Below, in pieces: positions 1 to 8,720 of a DNA stretch of 34,336 nucleotides. Origin of the DNA: Muribaculaceae bacterium (GTDB taxonomy: Bacteria > Bacteroidota > Bacteroidia > Bacteroidales > Muribaculaceae); the NCBI GenBank assembly GCA_017451225.1, contig JAFSPZ010000015.1, positions 1 through 34,336 on the forward strand, given 5' to 3'. Position 1 is the first letter of the stretch; every line of letters begins with the position of its first letter. The notes beneath the pieces were generated by a model, which had not been told where the DNA came from, did not search any database, and saw only the letters and a list, made by a program, of their open reading frames with translations. The position numbers and the translations under genes are program-made.

Positions 1-35
1 CCATGATTTACAACATCCTTCTTGGTGCAAAATAA
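1..35 (+). CDS. 3' end of a dockerin-tailed secreted protein (partial)
   Basis: Only the last codons are present. The frame ending in TAA at 33-35 reads MIYNILLGAK, nearly identical to the VYNILLGSK end of the gene at the other edge of the window, whose C-terminus is a pair of type I dockerin-like repeats. I infer this is the same kind of tail on a different plus-strand gene. The rest of the protein lies outside the window, so its function cannot be told. Confidence 0.6.
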   Translation, partial: MIYNILLGAK

Positions 36-136
36 TCTAAACGACATTTATTAAGAGTGACTGCTCACCCGTTTTTATAACACATTATTTATTAGTCACA
101 AGTCAACGAGCAGTCAATCTGAAATAAATATCACAC

Positions 137-168
137 AAAAAAGGCGACCCCTCAGGGCCGCCTTTTTT
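137..168. terminator. Bidirectional rho-independent terminator
   Basis: A run of A, a GC-rich stem (AGGCG pairing CGCCT, plus CCC pairing GGG, loop CTCA) and a run of T form a symmetric terminator usable on both strands. It lies about 100 nt after the stop codon at 33-35 and probably ends that transcript. I see nothing in 36-136. Confidence 0.75.
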
Positions 169-216
169 TACAGCATCCCCCTTGACAGCAAAGAGAATAC
201 TGTCAGGCAATAACAA

Positions 217-334
217 CTCCCCTCCTAAGATAGGAGGGGCAAGGGGGTGGTATGACGATCTCAAATGCTTATAAATCAACACCTCTGGCATACCCCTCAG
301 TCACTTCGTGACAGCTCCCCTATCTTAAGGGAGC
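217..334. repeat. MITE-like imperfect inverted repeat with nested hairpins
   Basis: The left arm (about 217-254) and right arm (about 288-334) are imperfect reverse complements; both carry TAAGATAGG on opposite strands and end in GGTATG/CATACC. The left arm contains a perfect 9-bp stem (219-227 with 231-239). The right arm contains GTCACTTCGTGAC (300-312, UUCG-type loop) and GCTCCC/GGGAGC (314-319 with 329-334). No transposase is nearby. It resembles the small non-autonomous intergenic repeats of gut bacteria. The rest of the 36-489 gap holds the terminator and the promoter of the next gene. Confidence 0.55.
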
Positions 335-450
335 AGCTACTCCACTTTTTTCGGATAAAAAAGATTTTAAACTCTTGCCCATTTTTCGTGTCATATAACC
401 AGACACAGCTTCACTCAACGTGATTTTTTTCAAAAAATTGTGTTCAGTTA

Positions 451-480
451 TTGCTTTTTCGAGATTATTTAGTAACTTTG
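451..480 (+). promoter_or_regulatory. Bacteroidetes-type promoter, near-leaderless
   Basis: TTG at 451-453, a 19-nt spacer, and TAACTTTG at 473-480 match the Bacteroidetes housekeeping promoter. The ATG at 490 lies 9 nt after the -7 box, so the transcript has almost no leader. This argues against any start upstream of 490. Confidence 0.75.
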
Positions 481-489
481 CAAGTTGAA

Positions 490-798
490 ATGAAACGTTT
501 GCTCTACATATTGACTCTCAGCATCGCGCTTGCCGTTGGTTCGGTGAGTGTGAGCACCTATGCCGTGCCCAGAGTTGAGCAGGCTTCGAGCGATGAGACC
601 ACAGTGATTGGAGGCAAGGGAACCATCGCTATGGTGGCAGGAGAAAACGATGCCACCTTCAACATCTATTCTATTACTGGACAGCTCATCAAGAGTGTGC
701 GCGTGAATGCTGGCACCAAGGTCACTATCGACATGCCCAAGGGATTCTACATCATCAAGTGCGCAGGCAAGTGGTCACGCAAGGTGGTTGTTAAGTAA
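490..798 (+). CDS. Short secreted protein made of a T9SS-like C-terminal domain
   Basis: The 102-residue product begins with a signal peptide (MKRLLYILTLSIALAVGSVS). After a short linker the remaining ~50 residues look like one type A sorting-domain-like beta module: FNIYSITGQLIKSVRV, then KGFYIIKCAGKWSRKVVVK. Such modules normally form the last 70-80 residues of large surface proteins; here no cargo domain precedes it. The start at 490 is set by the promoter box at 473-480, which overlaps any longer frame. The stop is 3 nt before the next start, so the two genes are probably cotranscribed. Function unknown; it could be a small surface subunit, a competitor for the secretion machinery, or a remnant of a longer gene. 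Confidence 0.8.
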   Translation: MKRLLYILTLSIALAVGSVSVSTYAVPRVEQASSDETTVIGGKGTIAMVAGENDATFNIYSITGQLIKSVRVNAGTKVTIDMPKGFYIIKCAGKWSRKVVVK

Positions 799-801
799 CC
801 C

Positions 802-2622
802 ATGAAAGCAATCGCCAGGCGCATCCTCAGCGCACTGAAATCACCAACTTTTCTATTCTTCATTCTCGCTGTTATCGTAATGACAGCGCAAATGAGCGTT
901 ACCTCCTACAAGCTCGCCGAGAACACTTTCTATCCCATGCCCGCGATGCGGTTGTTGGCAAAAAACCACATGTGCGACGCCCTCATCCTATCGGCATTCT
1001 ATTGGCTCCTTCCAGCACGCCGCAAGGCTTGGATGTGGCTCCCCATCGCAGTAGTCACCATCTGGTGCTTTGCCCACATTACTTATAATGAGACCTATAG
1101 CGACATGATGCCGTTCTCGTCATGGTTATACTTCAGCAACCTGGGCACAGTCCTATTCGACAGCATCTTGGGCACTATCACAACAGAGGCCATTGCAGTG
1201 ATTGCATTGCCGCTGTTGTTGCTCGCAGTGTGGCTTGTGTGGCTACGCAAGCGCATCGCCAGCGACATAATATTGAAGCAATGGAGCAAACGATGGGTCG
1301 CTGCCATTACAACCCTGATATTACCTCCCGCTCTCATTCTTTTATCTGTTGCCTCTCACAGCATCAGAAAAGGGATTCCATTCACTCAAGGCTTCTCAAT
1401 CCACTATTATTCACTTATCAATTTCAAGACAAAAGTCTATCCTGTGAACAACGGCAACATTCCGTTTGTCATTTACAGCATCTATAAAGCCTGCGACGGC
1501 GTAACAACCGAGCAAAAGCAGCAAGCCAAGAACTTCATAGACAAAGAAATACCACGCTACACCGACAACCCTTATTGCATCACTCCATCTCGCAACCTAG
1601 TGCTGCTCATGGTCGAGTCGCTGAACGCATGGGTCGTTGACCTCAAGGTTGACGGTCGCGAAGTGTGCCCAGTTCTCAACAGCCTTATTTCGGACACAGC
1701 CTCGATTGCCTGCACTCAGATGATGGCTCAAGTCAAGAACGGACGCTCCAGCGATGGTATGTTCATCTATAACACCGGTCTGCTTCCACTCACTGGGGGC
1801 TCGGTGGCTATGGACTATGGCGACAACCACTATCCCACCCTCGCTCAGGCTCTCAAAAAGGCCGACAAGCGCTATCACACCATGGAAATCACAGTCGACC
1901 GCGCAGGCATGTGGAACGTTGAGACAACAGCCCGCACCTATGGCTTCGACAGCCTCTATCTGCAAGACGTTTACCGCAAGGAATACATTAAATCTGGTCA
2001 GTCAATCGACAAGACGCTGCTAGAATTTGCCGCCAGCAAACTCTCAGCGCAGCGAGGTCCGTTCTACTCCATGATTTTCACTGGCACAACCCACATTCCT
2101 TACAACATTCTCGAGGAGATTGAGCCCACATGGATTTCACAGTCAAAACAATACACTGTCAACGTTCGCAACTATCTCGAGAAAGTGGCGTTCTTTGACC
2201 GCCAGTTAGGAACGTTCTTGGAGAAGCTCAAGCAGGACGGCACTTATGACAACACAGTCATCGTCATTGCGAGTGACCACAGCGACTTTGTCGACAACGA
2301 GCCACAAGGAAGGCAATCAATCACAAACAATGGCATCGAGTGCCTTTTCGTCATCCTCAATTCAGGACTCAAAGGGCAACGCATAGAAGGTCCTGTAGGG
2401 CAAGTTGACATCTACCCCACTCTGCTCGACATCATGGGAGCCAATGCCTATTGGTGGAAAGGTCTCGGCTACAGCCTCCTGCGCAACAACATCAACTCGG
2501 TGGTCCCAGCTCCCGGCGAGACCATGGGCGACAAATCATCCCCACTACTCAACCACCAGCGCCAAGCCTGGTCCACCGCCGAAACCTTGATAAAAACCAA
2601 CTGGTGGGCACAAGACAACTAA
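802..2622 (+). CDS. LTA synthase-like membrane sulfatase-fold transferase
   Basis: The 606-residue protein has about five N-terminal membrane helices (first ~200 residues) and a periplasmic alkaline phosphatase/sulfatase-type domain. LtaS-family landmarks are visible: VLLMVESLNAW with the metal-binding Glu, GRSSD at 314-318 where Ser316 takes the place of the catalytic Thr of LtaS, the GTTHIPY segment, and ASDHSD with Asp492-His493 as metal ligands. The family transfers phosphoglycerol or phosphoethanolamine head groups, or hydrolyses such esters, at the outer face of the inner membrane. The Bacteroidales substrate is not known; a lipid A, capsule or glycan target is possible. It begins 3 nt after the small secreted protein gene and probably shares its promoter. 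Confidence 0.88.
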   Translation: MKAIARRILSALKSPTFLFFILAVIVMTAQMSVTSYKLAENTFYPMPAMRLLAKNHMCDALILSAFYWLLPARRKAWMWLPIAVVTIWCFAHITYNETYSDMMPFSSWLYFSNLGTVLFDSILGTITTEAIAVIALPLLLLAVWLVWLRKRIASDIILKQWSKRWVAAITTLILPPALILLSVASHSIRKGIPFTQGFSIHYYSLINFKTKVYPVNNGNIPFVIYSIYKACDGVTTEQKQQAKNFIDKEIPRYTDNPYCITPSRNLVLLMVESLNAWVVDLKVDGREVCPVLNSLISDTASIACTQMMAQVKNGRSSDGMFIYNTGLLPLTGGSVAMDYGDNHYPTLAQALKKADKRYHTMEITVDRAGMWNVETTARTYGFDSLYLQDVYRKEYIKSGQSIDKTLLEFAASKLSAQRGPFYSMIFTGTTHIPYNILEEIEPTWISQSKQYTVNVRNYLEKVAFFDRQLGTFLEKLKQDGTYDNTVIVIASDHSDFVDNEPQGRQSITNNGIECLFVILNSGLKGQRIEGPVGQVDIYPTLLDIMGANAYWWKGLGYSLLRNNINSVVPAPGETMGDKSSPLLNHQRQAWSTAETLIKTNWWAQDN

Positions 2623-2667
2623 AACTGCCCTGAAACACACTTTTATCTGTTAAATATCTTAAATCTA

Positions 2668-2698
2668 TTGCAATTTAGCAGAAAAACTACTATTTTTG
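2668..2698 (+). promoter_or_regulatory. Bacteroidetes-type promoter
   Basis: TTG at 2668-2670, a 20-nt spacer and TATTTTTG at 2691-2698. Transcription should begin near 2705 and leave a leader of about 77 nt before the ATG at 2782. Confidence 0.75.
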
Positions 2699-2781
2699 TA
2701 AGTTTTATAGAACAACTAACCACCACCATTTACGATGGATTATCACAACTAAATAATTATTTATTTAAACCCACAATAAAA

Positions 2782-4464
2782 ATGAAAAAAATTACTACTA
2801 CTCTATTAGTACTTGCAGTCTTGATGGTGACTGCATTCAGTGCTAGCGCTGTGACGCCACTACCCGACCAGGGCGTGTATCGAATCCAGAACGTGTATTC
2901 AGGCACGTGGGTAAAACTTCAACACAACTACCTTGCCGACATCACTGCTCCCACTTACGAGGAAGCCAGCCCACTGCTGGTGTGGTATGGCGAGCGCGAC
3001 GAAAATGGCGAGTCATTGCTCACCAACCTCAGTGGCGACGGTGGCGACATGATTGAGACTCTCGAGTTCATCAAGGGCCTTATTGAGGAAACACTGGAGT
3101 ATAACAACAAGCCTACATGGTTCCTTGAGGAGATGTTCCAACTGCACCTCGTGCCCACCGGCGATGCCGACGGCTCGGTGTTCCTGTGTGTTGACGTTCC
3201 CCCAATTGACGATTGGGAGGAAATACGCGACATCATTCTTGAGGCTGCTGGCGGACAAACCGCAGTGACTTATTACATTAGCCACATGCACCCAGGTAAC
3301 CGCCACTACATGGGCATTGACTACGACGGCAGCTTTGGCTATCGCCTGGAGGCCGGTACTCCTGAAGGCACCGACATCAAGTTCCTCATGGTGCGTGAGG
3401 ACCTTCAGGGCGGCTACTGCTTCGTGAAGACTGCTTCGGCCACTGCCGAGAATCCCTATCTGCGCCGCGTGCATGAGAAGACTAGCACTGTCGACCTTGC
3501 ACAGGCTCATAACGACGTCAGCGCAGTGTTTGACCTCGCTGTCGATGGCATTAAGGTGAACCGCCTGGCAGTTCAAGGTCTTGACCTGGCACCTCTAGCA
3601 CAAGCTATCGAGGGCTCTTACCTAGCTCTGTGCCCTACCAACACTACAGCCGAGAAGTTTGTCTATGACGCTTACGCACTCAAGCTTCAGCTCCCCGACG
3701 AGGGCGTTAACGCTCTCAACGTAGTGTCTGCCGCAACTCAGGCACTAGGCGAGGACAGCGAGATTGTTGCCGCACTTGAGAGCCACAGCGACCTCATCAA
3801 GGACCGCGCCGCTATCTATTTCGTTCACAGCGACAACGGCGGTATTACCATTGCTGGCGATGCCAACTATGCCGACTATGGCGATGATGCCAAGTGGAAA
3901 CTTGAGTTTATCGACACCCAAGACAACTATTTGGCACCTGCTGCCGAGGTTGAGGCAAACGGCAAATATTACACCACGCTTTACACCGCTTTCCCCTACG
4001 AACTTGTGGGCAGCTTGACTGCTTATAGCGTGCTGAAGGTTGGCGAAGACGGTGTTCCCCAGATGGAAGAACTAGAGATGGATGTTATTCCTGCTGGCAC
4101 ACCAGTGTTGCTGGAAATGGAAACCAACAATGATGAGAATCACATGATAATGCCTGTTGCCGAGGGCAAGATGGATCGTGAAGCTCCAAAGTCGATGCTC
4201 AAGGGCACTTACTTTGACGACGACACCGAGAACGACAAGACCAACATGCTCACCCTTCAAGGTGGTCTCAATTTTGCCGTTAACAACAATGCTGACTACA
4301 TGCCAGCCAACAAGGCATGGGCCGATAAGACCATCCCAACTGCTATCACAACCGTTGGCAACGATGCCCAAGGCGACAACACTATCTACGACCTCATGGG
4401 CCGCAAGGTGACTAACCCAACCCACGGCATCTACATCCAGAACGGCAAGAAAGTGGTACTCTAA
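2782..4464 (+). CDS. Secreted protein with T9SS-like C-terminal tail, function unknown
   Basis: The ATG at 2782 starts a signal peptide (MKKITTTLLVLAVLMVTAFS); the longer open frame would begin at the promoter and is rejected. The mature protein (560 residues total) opens with GVYRIQNVYSGTWVKLQ, contains no catalytic motif I recognise, then has a module with KWKLEFID, KYYTTLYTAF and VIPAGTPVLLEMETN, and ends with IYDLMGRKVTNPTHGIYIQ followed by NGKKVVL, a type A sorting-like tail. The KYYTTL/IPAGTPV module recurs in the protein at 5793-8588. Probably exported to the cell surface; ligand or role unknown. It has its own promoter. Confidence 0.82.
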   Translation: MKKITTTLLVLAVLMVTAFSASAVTPLPDQGVYRIQNVYSGTWVKLQHNYLADITAPTYEEASPLLVWYGERDENGESLLTNLSGDGGDMIETLEFIKGLIEETLEYNNKPTWFLEEMFQLHLVPTGDADGSVFLCVDVPPIDDWEEIRDIILEAAGGQTAVTYYISHMHPGNRHYMGIDYDGSFGYRLEAGTPEGTDIKFLMVREDLQGGYCFVKTASATAENPYLRRVHEKTSTVDLAQAHNDVSAVFDLAVDGIKVNRLAVQGLDLAPLAQAIEGSYLALCPTNTTAEKFVYDAYALKLQLPDEGVNALNVVSAATQALGEDSEIVAALESHSDLIKDRAAIYFVHSDNGGITIAGDANYADYGDDAKWKLEFIDTQDNYLAPAAEVEANGKYYTTLYTAFPYELVGSLTAYSVLKVGEDGVPQMEELEMDVIPAGTPVLLEMETNNDENHMIMPVAEGKMDREAPKSMLKGTYFDDDTENDKTNMLTLQGGLNFAVNNNADYMPANKAWADKTIPTAITTVGNDAQGDNTIYDLMGRKVTNPTHGIYIQNGKKVVL

Positions 4465-4521
4465 TTAATGCACAATGCATAATTAGGCTGACGCGAACGG
4501 CGAATTAAACGAATTAAGCAA

Positions 4522-5793
4522 ATGGCAGGTAGTGCTTCGAGAATATGGATAGTGACACTTGTAACGGGCTTAATGCTCGCCACAAGCGCCGCCGTCCATG
4601 CCCAAGATAAAATCCCTTGGACCCACGGCGGCCCACTCCTCCCCGACAGCAGCAACTTCGTCACCGCGAGCTTGCTCATTGCATCGCCAGGAGAGGCAAT
4701 ATACTCAACTTATGGTCATAGTGCTATTCGCATGGAGTGTCCTGTCCATAATTTAGACTACTGTTTCAGCTTTGAGGAAGAAGCCAATATGGGAGGTTTT
4801 GTCAAGTTTTTTGCTGGCAAGACCGATGCTCATATGGTTGCAGTACCTACGGCAAAGTTTCTAACTGAATTTAAGAAAGATGGCCGCGAGGTAAAACAAC
4901 ACATTCTTAATCTCACCACTCATGAGGAACAACAACTCTGGCGATTACTTGATAATGACTATGTAGATGAGGAAGTGCGACATTTCAATCTCCTGCAGAA
5001 TAACTGCTCATCGGTTTCGCTAATGGCGATTGAGAATGTTATGGTTGATGAGACCATCGACTTCAATGGCTGGCCAGATGAATTTAAGATGAACAATGGC
5101 AAGGTGTTTAGATTAATGACGAAATCTTCTCCTTGGTTAGAATTTATTAGTATTACATTAGGCGGGACAGAAAGTGATGCTTACTGGGAACAAGAGCAAA
5201 GAGCAGCACCTGCATTATTGACAAAAGTCATTAAGAAAGCTGAGATTGTTGATGCAAATGGCAATCGCCGTCCAATGATTAACGGTGAGAAACAGATATT
5301 TCCTCTAAAAAAAAGCTTTAAAGCATCGCCAGTAACTCCTATGTGGGTGTTCGGCTTGCTTTTTCTTGCTGTGGCATTAATCACCTTGGCTCAGTTGAAA
5401 TGGAAGTTGAAATGGCTTGGTCGAATGCTTGACGTGCTGTTGATGGTGCTCGTTACTATCGTAGGGCTTTTCTTAATTTACACCAGCTTTGTCTCTGGAC
5501 TCTTCGGAACTCATTGGAACTGGTATCTTATCCCATTCAATCCACTGCCATTGATTATTTGGCTTATCTGGCGCAAGCGCAAAGGATTCTATAAGGTCTA
5601 TTTGTTCTACACAGCGGTGCTGGTACTTTTCATCTTGGCTACCCCACTGAGTGAACAACTCGACCTTCTACATCAGCTAATCACCGCAACACTCGCAGTA
5701 AGATGCTTATTTAATTATATCGACGGAAAGCGTAATGTTGCTACCGCCGCACAGTCTAAAACAAAAAAGAAAAATCATAAAAATAAAAAGTGA
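4522..5793 (+). CDS. DUF4105 (Lnb N-terminal-like) periplasmic/membrane protein
   Basis: A signal peptide (residues 1-27, ending AVHAQ) is followed by a papain-like DUF4105 domain. The conserved segments are YSTYGHSAIRM (His66) and LLQNNCSSVSL (Cys162), the likely His/Cys pair of this NlpC/P60-like family. After residue ~275 there are four or five membrane helices and a Lys-rich cytoplasmic tail (KTKKKNHKNKK). In Bacteroidetes such proteins are thought to act on cell wall or envelope substrates; the actual substrate is unknown. The gene overlaps the next one by a single base (TGATG), which implies translational coupling. From about 4680 onward base composition becomes more AT-rich than in the genes before it. 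Confidence 0.85.
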   Translation: MAGSASRIWIVTLVTGLMLATSAAVHAQDKIPWTHGGPLLPDSSNFVTASLLIASPGEAIYSTYGHSAIRMECPVHNLDYCFSFEEEANMGGFVKFFAGKTDAHMVAVPTAKFLTEFKKDGREVKQHILNLTTHEEQQLWRLLDNDYVDEEVRHFNLLQNNCSSVSLMAIENVMVDETIDFNGWPDEFKMNNGKVFRLMTKSSPWLEFISITLGGTESDAYWEQEQRAAPALLTKVIKKAEIVDANGNRRPMINGEKQIFPLKKSFKASPVTPMWVFGLLFLAVALITLAQLKWKLKWLGRMLDVLLMVLVTIVGLFLIYTSFVSGLFGTHWNWYLIPFNPLPLIIWLIWRKRKGFYKVYLFYTAVLVLFILATPLSEQLDLLHQLITATLAVRCLFNYIDGKRNVATAAQSKTKKKNHKNKK

Positions 5794-8588
5794 TGTTTAA
5801 ATTTAAGAATTTTAAAATACTTCTTTTGCTGATGCTATTTTCCTTTATAGGAAACAAGGCATGGGGAAATAATTGGTGGTGTTACCAAATAGAAGTTGAT
5901 GTTAAATTGGTAACAGGAGAAGGCCTTGTATATGACCCAGATCCAGGTGAAGTTCCTGGAACAATAGAAGTTGGAGAAAAAAACAAGAATGGAGGTTATT
6001 CAAAAAGCACACAACATAGTCTAGGAGAAAACAGGTTTTATTACCAGCAACATTCACCAAATGTTGACAATGGTGGAAAAGGAGATGAGTGGGTTATGAA
6101 ATCGGCAGTTCCTAATACACAAAATCCTGATGTTAGCTACATATTTAAAGGATGGATGTATGCAGGAAATGCTGGAGATGGAGCTGTTGTAAAACACGTG
6201 AGCGGTAATAATGCTGAATTTACTGTTAATGAGTATTTAACGGAATCTGACTATGTTGAAAGCTTAGGCGGTTATGCATTTTATGCTAAAACTCCTAATA
6301 AATGTACATATACAGGAGAAAATGGTGTCTCAACAGGAGACCAAGAACACATAAATGCTCATAATAGTAATCCACCTGTTTATACCAATAATGCTATCAT
6401 TTATGCTCTTTTTGAAAAGCAGGAATTAACTCCTGCTGTTACAATACTATATGATGTTGATAATTGTGAAGTTGAGTATCCTGTAGATTATCAAACAAAT
6501 GCAATAGGTAATACAATAACTATTACTGCAAGAAGAAAGGCCGACACAAGCGATAAAGGATGGGAAAAAGAATTTGTTGGTTGGGCTGATGAAGATGGGA
6601 ATATTGTAAGTACTGATAACCCCTGGACTTTGAATATCGAGAAAAAAGCAGTATATCGAGCTGTTATAGAAGATCGGTATAGATTCTTCAGAATTAAGAA
6701 TTATGGCGAACCTCATCGTTATGTTTCAGCTATCTCTGATGAAGCAAGTTCTAATAATTTTATGGATTTAATGGATAATATAGAACTATTGAGATTGAAT
6801 GATAATAGGAATGAGATAATATACGATGCGGGTTCAATTGTACAGATTGATGTTTTGAAGAATCCATATCAAACGTCAGCTAACTATGTTGACATTACTG
6901 TACAAAATGCTAAAGCCAGTAATTATTACATATTCGAATCTGGTGTGACGATAAGCAACTTACCTTATGATTACACAACAAAAACTTGGACTTTTAAAGC
7001 ACCTCTGGCAAACTTCAGAGATGATTCTGGAACACCAAAAATGCAAGCGATTCAAGATAATTATAGCAAATGGATAATAGAACATTTAGATTTAGATCTA
7101 AATACAAAAGAAAACTATTTCTCTCTTGATCCAAACAAGTTAGTACATGTTGGTGATAAGTATTACACTACTTTGCGCACGTCTTGGAACATTTTGTTCA
7201 ATCCTGAGCAGATGACTCCTTACATTGTCAAGAGTGTTAATGAGACCGAGGGTACATTTGAGATGGAACCTATCACTGGCAATATCATCCCTGCGGGCAC
7301 ACCTGTGATTATTGAGACCAATAGCAATGACGTTGAAGAGAACCGCATGGTGCCAACCAAGACCGCTGCTAATGGTGCAGTGCCAAGTGGCAACTTACTG
7401 CAAGTAAGCACTAAGTATTTCCCCAACCAGCCTGCGCCAGTTTCTAATTGCAAGGGCTTATATAGGAATGCCAATGGCCAGCTCGCCTTCGGCGGCAATG
7501 CGTTGAGCACAGTAAACGGCAATGAGGCTTACCTGAGCGTGACTAATGAGGTAATTCTCCCCAGCAAGATTCCTATTTTGTCTCTTGCTGATATAGAGCG
7601 CAGTGGTGTTATAGACAAGCAATATACTATTGCCGATCAGCTGATTGCTGTTGAATATTGTCAAGTAGGTGAAAATGACGTTTACTTGTGGTGTAAAGAC
7701 CAGGGCAATGTATCTATCGACAAGTCCGAGATCAAAGAAGGTCAGGTTGACTTTATGCGTCAAGGAGGTAATAATGCCCCTCAAAAGGACGAATGGGATC
7801 AGAGCAACTGGGTTGTACTTAAACTTACTGGTCCAGAGGGACGTAACAAGGCCGCAGAAGCTGTTCCTACGATTAATGGACAAAAGCAAAAACGCTTCAT
7901 TAAGGAGAAAACCGTTACAGGAAAATATATTGATAATAAAAACTTCATGATTGAAGTCGAAAATAATAGTTTCACTATTGATGAAGGTGAAGCGTCTTAT
8001 ACTCCCAATGTTTATGCAACAACCAATTTCTTACCAGAAAACCTCAACATTTGGGGAGATGAACGTGATGGTGGATATACCTCTGGCAACCCGAATCAGA
8101 ACTATTTCTTCATGAACCCAAAAATTCAGGAGGTTTGTACTGTAACTTATGCCGTCTGGGATGGTAGTAAGTTTGTTGTTCCATCATCAAGTGGATTTAC
8201 AGGTTCAATTAATGTTGCTTGGGATTATAATGAACCATTAGGAGTATCAGAGGCTCTGACACAGGCAACAGAAAATAGTCAAGTAGAAATTGCCTATGAG
8301 TTCTTAGCCGTGGTTAACCGTACCGATTTTGGTTATGGTCCTAATTTTGAGACATCAAAGTCTAACCCTGACAACTCATTACTTGTTTATCCACTTAATT
8401 TGACTGCAAGTGAAAGTAGTCAAGTTCCAACCAGTATTAAGGACGTTATTTGCGAAAATAAGACCGTTTCCCATGTGGTTTATTATAACCTGATGGGTAT
8501 TGAAAGCGCAGTGCCTCATCCAGGCATCAACATTGTGGTAACTGAGTACAGCGATGGTACCCGCAGTGCTGTGAAGATGATAAGGTAA
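5793..8588 (+). CDS. Large secreted modular protein with InlB-like repeats and T9SS-like tail
   Basis: I chose the ATG at 5793, which overlaps the TGA of DUF4105; a GTG directly before it at 5790 is the alternative. The product (931 residues) has a signal peptide ending near NKAWG. It then has two segments resembling bacterial InlB-type repeats, with GWMYAG...AFYA and FVGWADEDGN...YRAV cores. Next comes RYRFFRIKNYGE and a module with KWIIEHLD, DKYYTTLRTSW and IPAGTPVIIETNSND, shared with the protein at 2782-4464. The end (YYNLMGIESAVPHPGINIVV, then a Lys/Arg-rich finish) looks like a sorting tail. About 5793-7130 is AT-rich and the shared module at 7140-7560 is GC-richer, which suggests domain shuffling. 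Probably a surface protein of unknown ligand. Confidence 0.82.
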   Translation: MFKFKNFKILLLLMLFSFIGNKAWGNNWWCYQIEVDVKLVTGEGLVYDPDPGEVPGTIEVGEKNKNGGYSKSTQHSLGENRFYYQQHSPNVDNGGKGDEWVMKSAVPNTQNPDVSYIFKGWMYAGNAGDGAVVKHVSGNNAEFTVNEYLTESDYVESLGGYAFYAKTPNKCTYTGENGVSTGDQEHINAHNSNPPVYTNNAIIYALFEKQELTPAVTILYDVDNCEVEYPVDYQTNAIGNTITITARRKADTSDKGWEKEFVGWADEDGNIVSTDNPWTLNIEKKAVYRAVIEDRYRFFRIKNYGEPHRYVSAISDEASSNNFMDLMDNIELLRLNDNRNEIIYDAGSIVQIDVLKNPYQTSANYVDITVQNAKASNYYIFESGVTISNLPYDYTTKTWTFKAPLANFRDDSGTPKMQAIQDNYSKWIIEHLDLDLNTKENYFSLDPNKLVHVGDKYYTTLRTSWNILFNPEQMTPYIVKSVNETEGTFEMEPITGNIIPAGTPVIIETNSNDVEENRMVPTKTAANGAVPSGNLLQVSTKYFPNQPAPVSNCKGLYRNANGQLAFGGNALSTVNGNEAYLSVTNEVILPSKIPILSLADIERSGVIDKQYTIADQLIAVEYCQVGENDVYLWCKDQGNVSIDKSEIKEGQVDFMRQGGNNAPQKDEWDQSNWVVLKLTGPEGRNKAAEAVPTINGQKQKRFIKEKTVTGKYIDNKNFMIEVENNSFTIDEGEASYTPNVYATTNFLPENLNIWGDERDGGYTSGNPNQNYFFMNPKIQEVCTVTYAVWDGSKFVVPSSSGFTGSINVAWDYNEPLGVSEALTQATENSQVEIAYEFLAVVNRTDFGYGPNFETSKSNPDNSLLVYPLNLTASESSQVPTSIKDVICENKTVSHVVYYNLMGIESAVPHPGINIVVTEYSDGTRSAVKMIR

Positions 8589-8613
8589 AACATATCTTAG
8601 AATATTCGATTTT

Positions 8614-8641
8614 GAGGGCGTCGGCATAGCTTGGCGCCCTC
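8614..8641 (+). terminator. Hairpin terminator after the large secreted protein
   Basis: GAGGGCG (8614-8620) pairs with CGCCCTC (8635-8641) and AT-rich sequence follows. The downstream T run is weak, so termination strength is uncertain. Confidence 0.5.
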
Positions 8642-8720
8642 TATTATTAAAAAATGTTATAAAGCGGCTTGGTTTCCCGTAAAATCATTAATTTAGCAAG
8701 CTAAACATGAACGAGCTGTA

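Noticed and set aside
4465-4490. AATGCACAATGCATAA-type repeats (also near 10173-10230) as a mobile element
   Set aside because: They are short low-complexity AT-rich repeats without arms or duplications; common intergenic filler in Bacteroidales.
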